DNA from: Aromatoleum diolicum
Lineage (GTDB): Bacteria > Pseudomonadota > Gammaproteobacteria > Burkholderiales > Rhodocyclaceae
DNA: 64,000 nucleotides
Direction: 5' to 3'
Assembly: GCF_012910955.1 (NCBI RefSeq)
Contig: NZ_WTVQ01000025.1
Location: forward strand, 1-64,000
Both the position numbers and the translations under genes were made by a program. The notes under the pieces are model-generated. The model saw only the letters and a list, made by a program, of their open reading frames with translations, did not search any database and was not told the DNA's origin. Below, in pieces: positions 47,704 through 54,525 of this stretch. The stretch's first letter is position 1; each line of letters opens with the position of its first letter.

Positions 47704-48501
47704 ATGTCCTCACCTCCTTCCGCCTGGCTGCACAGCATCGGCCTGCTCGGCCCCGGCCTGCCCGACTGGCCGCACTGCGCGGCGATCCTCGCCGGTGACG
47801 CCACCTGGACGCCGGAAAAGACCGTCCTTACCGCCCCCGATCTGCTGCCCCCGGCCGAACGCCGCCGGGCCGTGCGCGTCGTCAAGCTCGCACTGACTGT
47901 CGGACTGGAGGCGGTCGCGGCTGCCGGCGTGGACGCCACGCAGCTCGCCACCGTCTTCAGTTCCTCGGGGGGCGACGGAGTGAACTGCCACCAGATCTGC
48001 GAGACCCTCGCCTCCGACGACCGGCAGATCTCGCCGACGCGCTTTCACAATTCGGTGCATAACGCTGCCGCAGGCTACTGGAGCATCGCCACCGGCGCGA
48101 CCGCCCCCGCCGGCGTGTTATGTGCGTTCGACGGCAGTTTTGCCGCGGGCCTGCTCGAAGCCCTGGTGCACGTCGCCGTCGAACGAACGCCCTGCCTGCT
48201 GATCGCGTACGACGCCGATTACCCCGAACCGCTGCGCGCAGCACGCCCGATCCCCGACGCTTTCGGCGTCGCGCTGCTGCTGAGCCCCGAATCGGGAGAC
48301 AAGCCCATCGGCCGGATTTCGGCACAGCTCACGCGGGATAGTGCCGACACGCTAGCCGACGCGGCACTCGAACGCCTACGCCACTCCATTCCCGCAGCAC
48401 GCAGCCTGCCGCTGCTCGCCGCCATCGCGCAGCGAAAATCGGACCGCGTCGTGCTCGACTATCTCGATCACACCCGAATTGCCGTGGACTTCACCGCATG
48501 A
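47704..48501 (+). CDS. Ketosynthase chain-length factor-like protein (ApeC-like)
   Basis: 265 residues aligned with the N-terminal half of ketosynthases (Ketoacyl-synt_2 type): FSSSGGDGVNCHQICETL and FHNSVHNAAAGYWSIATGATAPAG. The active-site Cys is absent, as in chain-length factors, so it is predicted to pair with the adjacent ketosynthase and set the polyene length. In the characterised E. coli/Xenorhabdus-type system a KS-CLF pair (ApeO-ApeC) has this role; the assignment here rests on sequence pattern and order. Confidence 0.85.
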   Translation: MSSPPSAWLHSIGLLGPGLPDWPHCAAILAGDATWTPEKTVLTAPDLLPPAERRRAVRVVKLALTVGLEAVAAAGVDATQLATVFSSSGGDGVNCHQICETLASDDRQISPTRFHNSVHNAAAGYWSIATGATAPAGVLCAFDGSFAAGLLEALVHVAVERTPCLLIAYDADYPEPLRAARPIPDAFGVALLLSPESGDKPIGRISAQLTRDSADTLADAALERLRHSIPAARSLPLLAAIAQRKSDRVVLDYLDHTRIAVDFTA

Positions 48502-48977
48502 GCGACCAGCCCGCAAGGCTCGACCACGCTGAAATTGCCGCACGCATTCCGCACCAGGGCAACATGTGTCTGCTCGCCGGCGTCGACGAGTGGAACAGCG
48601 AATCGATCCGCTGCCATGCAAGCAGCCATCGCGACGCCGGCAACCCGCTGCGCGAAGCCTGGGGGCTGCCGGCCGCCAGCGCGATCGAATACGCGGCACA
48701 GGCAATGGCGGTGCATGGTGCCCTGCTCGCCCGCCCGGGCGACACCCCGCGTGCCGGCTACCTCGCCAGCGTACGCAGCGTCGAGATCGCCGTCGAGCGT
48801 CTCGACACGATCGCCGAACCGCTCGATGTGCAGGCCGAACGACTCACCGGCAACGACAACCAGATCCTCTACACCTTCACCGTCGCCGCCGCGGGCAGAA
48901 CACTCGTCTCGGGCCGCGCAGCGGTGATCCTCGATGCCGCCGCACTCGCAGGTGGCCCTACCAGGAGTCCCGTTTGA
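48498..48977 (+). CDS. ApeP-like hotdog dehydratase subunit
   Basis: 159 residues. The N-terminal IPHQGNMCLLAGVDEW and the central AIEYAAQAMAVHGALLA follow the ApeP/FabA-like pattern; the remainder is a hotdog strand-rich segment. It likely dimerises with the ApeI-like protein (41084) to dehydrate 3-hydroxyacyl-ACP intermediates. Overlaps the CLF gene by 4 bp and the ketoreductase start by 4 bp. Confidence 0.87.
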   Translation: MSDQPARLDHAEIAARIPHQGNMCLLAGVDEWNSESIRCHASSHRDAGNPLREAWGLPAASAIEYAAQAMAVHGALLARPGDTPRAGYLASVRSVEIAVERLDTIAEPLDVQAERLTGNDNQILYTFTVAAAGRTLVSGRAAVILDAAALAGGPTRSPV

Positions 48978-49693
48978 AACGCGCACTCGTCACCGGCGGC
49001 AGCGGCGGCATCGGCGCCGCGATCTGCCGCCGCCTGGCCAGCGACGGCCATCACGTCTTCATCCACGCCAACCGGCATCTCGCAAAGGCTGAAGCCGTTG
49101 CGGACGAAATCCGGGCAGCCGGCGGCAGTGCCACAGCGGTCGCCTTCGACGTCACCGATGCCATCGCAACCGCTACCGCGCTCGAATCGATCACTGCGGA
49201 TACGCCGATCCAGATCCTCGTCAACAACGCCGGCATCCACGACGACGCGGTATTCCCCGGCATGCGCGCGGAACAATGGCAGCGGGTGATCGACGTGTCG
49301 CTGAACGGCTTTTTCAACGTCACGCAGCCGCTGACGATGCCGATGATCCGCACCCGCTGGGGACGCATCATCACGATCTCCTCGGTCGCCGCGATCACCG
49401 GCAACCGCGGCCAGACGAACTACGCGGCCGCCAAGGGTGCGCTGCATTCGGCCAGCAAGTCGCTCGCGCAGGAACTCGCCAGCCGCGGCATCACCGTGAA
49501 TGTGGTTGCCCCCGGCATCATCGACACGGCGATGAGCGAAGGCACTTTCGACGCTGATGCGATCGCGCGCATGGTGCCGATGAAGCGCGCCGGGCAGCCC
49601 GGCGAAGTCGCCGACCTGGTGGCTTTCCTCGCGTCACCGCAGGCAGCTTACATCACCGGCCAGGTGATCTCGATCAACGGCGGGATGATCTGA
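48974..49693 (+). CDS. 3-oxoacyl-ACP reductase (FabG/ApeQ-like)
   Basis: 239-residue SDR reductase that reduces 3-ketoacyl-ACP with NADPH. Motifs: cofactor loop TGGSGGIGAAI, NNAG, catalytic Ser in ISSVAAI and YAAAK. It starts with TTG at 48974 (TTGA overlap with the preceding stop), supported by AGGAG six bases upstream and by homology beginning KRALVTGG; a long upstream frame is a shadow of the dehydratase gene. Its end overlaps the convergent glycosyltransferase by 20 bp. Confidence 0.92.
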   Translation: MKRALVTGGSGGIGAAICRRLASDGHHVFIHANRHLAKAEAVADEIRAAGGSATAVAFDVTDAIATATALESITADTPIQILVNNAGIHDDAVFPGMRAEQWQRVIDVSLNGFFNVTQPLTMPMIRTRWGRIITISSVAAITGNRGQTNYAAAKGALHSASKSLAQELASRGITVNVVAPGIIDTAMSEGTFDADAIARMVPMKRAGQPGEVADLVAFLASPQAAYITGQVISINGGMI

Positions 49694-50492
49694 AGCGCTG
49701 CATCACCAGCACCGGCAGGCGGACGAGAAAACCGAAGAACAGGCGCGTGTGCATCCACGTCAGCAGCAGGTTGTCGCGCGCGTAATTGAAATGCGACACG
49801 CCGCCCTCGTCGGCGCGGAAATACTTCACCGGCGCCGGCAGATTAACCGGCCGCACGCCGAGCCAGCCCATGCGCACCACCGCCTCCGGGTCGAAGTCGA
49901 AGCGCCGCATCCAGCGCTGTCCGCGCATCACCTTGATCAGCGACGCAATCGGGTAGACGCGGAAGCCGAACAACGAATCGCCGATACCCATCCACAGCGT
50001 TTCGAGATTCGCCCACCAGTTCGACACCTTGCGCCCGCGCACCCGCAGCGCTGGCGCGCTGGCGTCGAACACCGGCATGCCGAGGATCATCGCATCCGGT
50101 CGTGCGGCCGATGCCGCCATGAAATCGGGAATCAGCTCGGCCGGATGCTGGCCATCGGAGTCCATCGTCAGGACATGCGTGAAGCCCTGTTTCGCCGCCA
50201 GTTCGATGCCGTACAGCACCGCCGCACCCTTGCCACGGTTCTGCGGAAGAACGATGACGCGCAGACCGGGATCGCACGCGGCCAATGCCCGCAGGCCGTC
50301 CGCAGTGCCGTCAGTGCTGCCATCGACCACCACCCACACCGGCATCCACTGATGCCGCGCCGCACGGACCGTGTCGAACACCTTGGCGCCCGGGTTGTAA
50401 CTCGGAATCAGCACCAGATGCGTCGCCGTTGGCGTCTCGATCGTACGCGGCGTCGGGATCGGCGTCGGGCGGGTTGCCGGTTGATAGGTCAT
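49674..50492 (-). CDS. Family 2 glycosyltransferase of the pigment cluster
   Basis: 272 residues with a GT-A fold: VLIPSYNPGAKVFDTVRAARHQW, VDGSTDGTADGL, NRGKGAAVLYGIELA, DSDGQHPAELIPDFM (DxD-like metal site), followed by a hydrophobic C-terminus. It resembles dolichyl-phosphate-mannose-type and ApeJ-type transferases. Predicted to attach a sugar to the pigment or its lipid anchor. ATG at 50490-50492; the longer frame upstream is unconserved. Last gene of the minus-strand operon, overlapping the ketoreductase 3' end. Confidence 0.86.
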   Translation of the reverse strand: MTYQPATRPTPIPTPRTIETPTATHLVLIPSYNPGAKVFDTVRAARHQWMPVWVVVDGSTDGTADGLRALAACDPGLRVIVLPQNRGKGAAVLYGIELAAKQGFTHVLTMDSDGQHPAELIPDFMAASAARPDAMILGMPVFDASAPALRVRGRKVSNWWANLETLWMGIGDSLFGFRVYPIASLIKVMRGQRWMRRFDFDPEAVVRMGWLGVRPVNLPAPVKYFRADEGGVSHFNYARDNLLLTWMHTRLFFGFLVRLPVLVMQRFRSSRR

Positions 50493-50511
50493 GACTGCAA
50501 TCAAACTCGAT

Positions 50512-51327
50512 TCAGGCGTTGGGCGACGACGCGCCGCCATCGGTCCCGACCGGCAGATCGGGCAGGACTGCGTGTGCCAATTCGGCAGCAAAATAGCGTT
50601 CAAGTTCTGCCATAAAAGGCTGCACGCTGGCCGGCGGGTCGAAGCGCTTGCCAAGCCGTACGCGGTAGGTCACGGGCATCTCCGGCTTGCGGAACAGCGG
50701 CCAGCCCTTGCACAGGTAAGGCGATGCCGTCTCGATGAAAATTGTCTGGATCGGCACTTTGGCGCGCCGAGAGATCAGCCCGACACTGCTCATCAAAGGG
50801 TTGACCGGCAGACGTATCGTACGCGTGCCTTCCGGAAACACCAGCAGAAAACTGCCCGCGGCCAGGTCTTCAGTCGCGCGCCCTACCATGCGTAGCGGCG
50901 CATCGTTGCGGATGTAGCGTGCCAGCCGCGCCCCGGCCCCGAGAAAGATGTTGTCCATCAGCCCGGCCTTCATGATGCAGACGACGTCGGGCAGGCGCGA
51001 GATCACCATCACCGCGTCGAGCAGACAGGGATGATTCGGCGCGAGGATCAGCGGCCCCTGCCCGCGCAGGCTGTCGAGCGCCGCCAGATCGAAACGGCAC
51101 GCACCGATCAGCGTGAGGAAGCGGATATACGCATTGAAGCCATGGTTGATGAAGAGGCGCCCGAGCCTGCGTCCCGCGCCCGACGGCAGCACCGGATGCA
51201 GCAGCATCGCAATCGGTGTCCACAGCAGGCATATCGTGCCCAGATACCCGAGCCCGAGGTACAGCAGCACGTACTCGTGCAACGTACGCACGGGGCTCGG
51301 TCGGGCATGGTGCCCCGACTCAGTCAT
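50512..51327 (-). CDS. 1-acyl-glycerol-3-phosphate acyltransferase-like protein
   Basis: 271 residues of the PlsC superfamily with one or two N-terminal membrane helices (about 20-48). The catalytic NHxxxxD motif reads NHPCLLDA and the second block reads FPEGTRT; a third is PIQTIFIE. It may acylate the pigment's anchor (lysolipid or sugar). Its start overlaps the mipA-like gene by 8 bp, and it is followed 19 bp later by the glycosyltransferase. Confidence 0.87.
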   Translation of the reverse strand: MTESGHHARPSPVRTLHEYVLLYLGLGYLGTICLLWTPIAMLLHPVLPSGAGRRLGRLFINHGFNAYIRFLTLIGACRFDLAALDSLRGQGPLILAPNHPCLLDAVMVISRLPDVVCIMKAGLMDNIFLGAGARLARYIRNDAPLRMVGRATEDLAAGSFLLVFPEGTRTIRLPVNPLMSSVGLISRRAKVPIQTIFIETASPYLCKGWPLFRKPEMPVTYRVRLGKRFDPPASVQPFMAELERYFAAELAHAVLPDLPVGTDGGASSPNA

Positions 51328-52186
51328 CAGCCTCGACCCGCTGCGAGGACTCGCCCAGCACCCAGGTGACGGCTACGCCGGCGGCGAAATAATCGCGCGA
51401 CTTCACCAGCGGGCTGTCGTCGAACACCGCCCCGGCGAGGCTGTCGTAGCGCACGAAGCCGCCGAGCCACCACCCGGGGAAACGTTTCCACAGCGCGGCC
51501 AGCACCTGCGTCCCGGCATAACCGCCGCGCACGTCATAGGCCGGACGCGTGGCGGTTGCCTGCGCCCCTTCGACACCATAGAAATAGCGATGCTGCCGAC
51601 GATCGCCGAACACCGGGCCGGCCACGACACCGAGCGTCCATCCGTTCATGCCCGCCGGGTCGCGCCAGTCGAGATTGAGCTGCGGCGTGAACTGCCAGCC
51701 GGTCGACTCCGGGCTGTTCTCCACCGTGAAACCGGCACGCAGCGGCAAGCGCGTCCGCAGGCGCAGGCGCTCGTCGGACGAGCGCCACAGGCGCACATCC
51801 AGAGATGGCCCGACCTCGACCGTCGGTTCGAGATCCGGCATGCCCTCGCGAACGTCTACCTTGTCGCTGCTGACCGGCGGCGACGCCGAGAGGCTAAGGC
51901 TGAGTTCGACGCGGTCGCTGTCGAAGAAGGTGCCGCGAATCCCCTCGCGATCGGCCTTCAGGAACTCGCCGCGATACACGACATAGGGCACCGGCAACAC
52001 GAACAGACGGCTCTCGTCCGAGCCGCGATAAGCCGGGAACTGCAGCACGCTGACACCCGCGCCGAGTTCCCACAATGGTTTCTCGCCCGCCGTCGCACCC
52101 ACCGTCACGATCTGGGCAAGCGCTCCGACCAGGGGTGTCAGCCACCCTGGTCGCGAGAGGATTGCCGAACCGCACTGACTCATCAT
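51320..52186 (-). CDS. MipA/OmpV-family outer-membrane protein
   Basis: 288 residues with a probable signal peptide in the first 33 residues. The mature protein shows the family start WELGAGVSVLQFPAYRGSDESR and LPVPYVVYRGEFLKADREGIRG, then alternating strand segments ending GVAVTWVLGES, consistent with a beta-barrel. MipA proteins are scaffolds for murein enzymes in E. coli; here its location in a pigment operon suggests a part in envelope display of the pigment. The ATG overlaps the xanB2 stop (ATGA). Confidence 0.85.
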   Translation of the reverse strand: MMSQCGSAILSRPGWLTPLVGALAQIVTVGATAGEKPLWELGAGVSVLQFPAYRGSDESRLFVLPVPYVVYRGEFLKADREGIRGTFFDSDRVELSLSLSASPPVSSDKVDVREGMPDLEPTVEVGPSLDVRLWRSSDERLRLRTRLPLRAGFTVENSPESTGWQFTPQLNLDWRDPAGMNGWTLGVVAGPVFGDRRQHRYFYGVEGAQATATRPAYDVRGGYAGTQVLAALWKRFPGWWLGGFVRYDSLAGAVFDDSPLVKSRDYFAAGVAVTWVLGESSQRVEADD

Positions 52187-53226
52187 TCCATCTCCAAAGC
52201 GTGCCCGCCGGAAGCCTCGATTTCGACCAGCAGGTCCGCGCGACACACGTCGGCCTGCAGGAACAGCGCCGGCACATCACTCGCGACATGCTGCCGGAAG
52301 GTCGCGCGGACGGCATCGAAATCCGCCGGATTGCGCACATAAATCTTGTAGGCGAGGTCTTCAAGCTGCAGTCCCGCTTGCGGCGCCACCCGGCGCGCTT
52401 CGGACAGTACCGCCTCGATGTTGCGGAGCGATTCCGCCGTCTGCGCAACGACGTCGCCCGGATGGAGCGTCTGGTGCCCCACGATGCTCGCGGTTCCCGA
52501 CACGAACAGCACCGGCGGCTCGTGCGAGAGTGCGAGGTTCGCGCGCGCGAAGGTCGGACTGCGCGGGCCGTAGCGCTGCGGATAGTGATAGGCACAAATC
52601 TGCCGCGGATTCTCGATCGCCAGCGGGGCCTCGCGCAGCGCAAGGAAGTACAGCACAAAGGGGCCGGCAACCGATCCCAGCGCACACGCCGCCGGCACAT
52701 TGCCCTTGGTGCTGCGGCCGCTGCCGGTGAAAGCATCCTGCCGTCCGGCATTGAACTGCCAGTACCGCTCGCTGCCATCAGCTTCCGCGTTGATCTCGGG
52801 AAAGTAGTTCCAGGCGCGGAAAAGTCCCGGATAGCCCATCTCGTCAATCAGTGCAAACAAGTGCCGGTACGCAGCATCGGTCACCTTGTGCAACCCCGAA
52901 GTCGCATCGCCATCACCCGCGCCGGAGCGGCCATCCTCACCGATTTCGACGCAGCCGAAGATCATCGAGTCGTTGCGGCGATAACGGATCGGGCCATGCG
53001 TGCCGTCAACCAAACGCCCCTTCGCACGCCACACCTCGCAGATCTCGCCACGTCCCGCCAGTTCGGGGGTCACGACATTCACCACCGGAACAGATCGCGG
53101 CCAGGAGGCAGGACGCCGTTCACCGAACACGGCGACGCCGAGCACCTCGTCCCACCAATGCTCAGGCTGCCGCTCCAGCATCGCCAGCGGCAGATAACCC
53201 AAGGATAACCCGCGAACCAAACTCAT
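52183..53226 (-). CDS. xanB2: XanB2-type chorismatase (hydroxybenzoate synthase)
   Basis: 347 residues of the chorismatase family (XanB2/FkbO/Hyg5), which convert chorismate to 3- and/or 4-hydroxybenzoate or a dihydroxycyclohexadiene acid. The N-terminal half is recognisable from SLGYLPLAMLERQPEHWWDEVLGVAVFGERRPA, MIFGCVEIGEDG, ALIDEMGYPGLFRAWNYFPEINA and GRQDAF. The C-terminal half is a YjgF-like domain (RSPTFARANLA, LFVSGTASIVGHQTLHPGDVVAQTAESLRNIEAVL). It probably makes the aryl starter for the polyene, as in xanthomonadin synthesis. ATG at 53224-53226. First gene of the minus-strand pigment operon. Confidence 0.88.
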   Translation of the reverse strand: MSLVRGLSLGYLPLAMLERQPEHWWDEVLGVAVFGERRPASWPRSVPVVNVVTPELAGRGEICEVWRAKGRLVDGTHGPIRYRRNDSMIFGCVEIGEDGRSGAGDGDATSGLHKVTDAAYRHLFALIDEMGYPGLFRAWNYFPEINAEADGSERYWQFNAGRQDAFTGSGRSTKGNVPAACALGSVAGPFVLYFLALREAPLAIENPRQICAYHYPQRYGPRSPTFARANLALSHEPPVLFVSGTASIVGHQTLHPGDVVAQTAESLRNIEAVLSEARRVAPQAGLQLEDLAYKIYVRNPADFDAVRATFRQHVASDVPALFLQADVCRADLLVEIEASGGHALEME

Positions 53227-53442
53227 CAGCACACCACGATTTTCCGTATTCCGGCGAACGGTCGCCAATCCACCGACGCTCACGAAAAACGCCGTGCCAA
53301 CACAAGTACTGTCGCCAAAGACCTGTCGAAACGATTCAGCCGCTGTACAAGCGGCTGATCGGCATATCCAAACCTTCCCCGATGAAGGGCTTCCCGGCAA
53401 GCCGAAAGCCTCCGAACCAGACAGACTTTTCCTGAAAAAACA

Positions 53443-53459
53443 TAATCTTAGTCAGATTA
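53443..53459. promoter_or_regulatory. Inverted repeat upstream of xanB2
   Basis: TAATCTTAGTCAGATTA: 6-bp perfect arms TAATCT/AGATTA separated by 5 bp, 217 bp before the xanB2 ATG in AT-rich DNA. A candidate operator. The remainder of the 322-bp gap (53227-53548) shows no gene. Confidence 0.5.
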
Positions 53460-53548
53460 CCCAACTTCGGGAAGGGGCGAATGGTTACATACCGCTGTGC
53501 AAGTTGCAATGGCGCGACCCGAGCCCCGCGAGCGCAGCCAGTCGGGAC

Positions 53549-54280
53549 TCAGAACTTCTCCACCCACGGCCGCAAATCCATCTCCTGCGTCCAAGCGCTG
53601 CGCGGTTGGCGATACAGCTGGAAATAGGCCTCCGCTATCGCGTCGGGATCAAGTCGTTCGTCGCCCCGCGCCTCGTCGGTATGTTCCACCACCGCGGATG
53701 GGCGGATCTGGCCATCGATGATTACATGCGCGACGTGGATGCCCTTCGGTTGCAACTCGCGCGCCATGCTCTGCGCCAGTGCCCGCAGGCCGAACTTGCC
53801 CACCGCAAGGTTGTGAAAACCGGCGCTGCCGCGCAGGCTCGCGGTCGCGCCGGTAAACAGAATGGTGCCGCCCGGACCACCCTGCGCAATGCGTTCGGTC
53901 ATGATTCGCGCAGCGGCCCGCCCGACGAGAAAACCGCCGAGACAGCCGACACGCCAGCAGCGCTCGAATTCTTCCACAGTGGTTTCGAGAATGCCGCGCG
54001 GAACGAACGCGCCAGCGTTGTAGACCACCACATCCGGATCGCCGAAATCCGCGCGGACCTGACGAAAAAACCCTTCGACGTCCGGCTCACGACTCGCGTC
54101 GCAAGCGTAAGCCCGTGCGCCACGGCCAATGCCTGCGCATTCGACGCTCAGGTTCTCGAGACGCCCCAGATCGCGCGCCGCCAGTGCCACATTCATCTCC
54201 GCGGCGCCAAACCGCCGGGCCAGCGCACGCCCCAGGCCCGGCCCGGCTCCGACGATGACAGCCAGCTTTCGGTGTTCCAT
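53549..54280 (-). CDS. Atypical short-chain dehydrogenase/reductase
   Basis: 243 residues with a Rossmann cofactor motif VGAGPGLGRALARRFG and a variant NNAG (VYNAGAF). At the catalytic position the segment FHNLAVGKFGLRALAQ aligns with NYAAAK-type motifs but has Leu instead of Tyr; the Lys is kept. Such SDR relatives lacking the Tyr may bind cofactor without classical catalysis or use another acid. ATG at 54278-54280. It is transcribed toward the pigment operon and is divergent from ovoA. Substrate unknown. Confidence 0.83.
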   Translation of the reverse strand: MEHRKLAVIVGAGPGLGRALARRFGAAEMNVALAARDLGRLENLSVECAGIGRGARAYACDASREPDVEGFFRQVRADFGDPDVVVYNAGAFVPRGILETTVEEFERCWRVGCLGGFLVGRAAARIMTERIAQGGPGGTILFTGATASLRGSAGFHNLAVGKFGLRALAQSMARELQPKGIHVAHVIIDGQIRPSAVVEHTDEARGDERLDPDAIAEAYFQLYRQPRSAWTQEMDLRPWVEKF

Positions 54281-54525
54281 GCCTGCATCCTCCGCATCTG
54301 GCAGAACGGTCAGGGTTGGCCGCTCCTGCCTGTAGCTTAGATCACGACCGCCGCCTGCGCCGGTGCACGACTTGCACGTGGCGCATGGCTGACAAATCGG
54401 GAAAATCCCTACTCGCCCGACCAATAGCGCGCAACCGAGTACGGGGGTATGCTCGCGCCACAGGAGGCTATCGCAGCCCCTTTCCTCCTTTCCTGATGGC
54501 GAATGCGTAGCGAGGGTACCCCCCG
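54281..54525. other. Divergent intergenic region between the SDR gene and ovoA
   Basis: No coding sequence is supported. It must carry both promoters, but no convincing boxes were found. A GTGCA/TGCAC inverted repeat around 54362-54376 and an AGGAGG/CCTCCT pair at about 54464-54491 are the only structures noticed. Confidence 0.35.

Noticed and set aside
53294-54340. 348-codon plus-strand frame across the xanB2 upstream gap and the SDR gene
   Set aside because: Most of it is antisense to the SDR, and the part in the gap has no family features.
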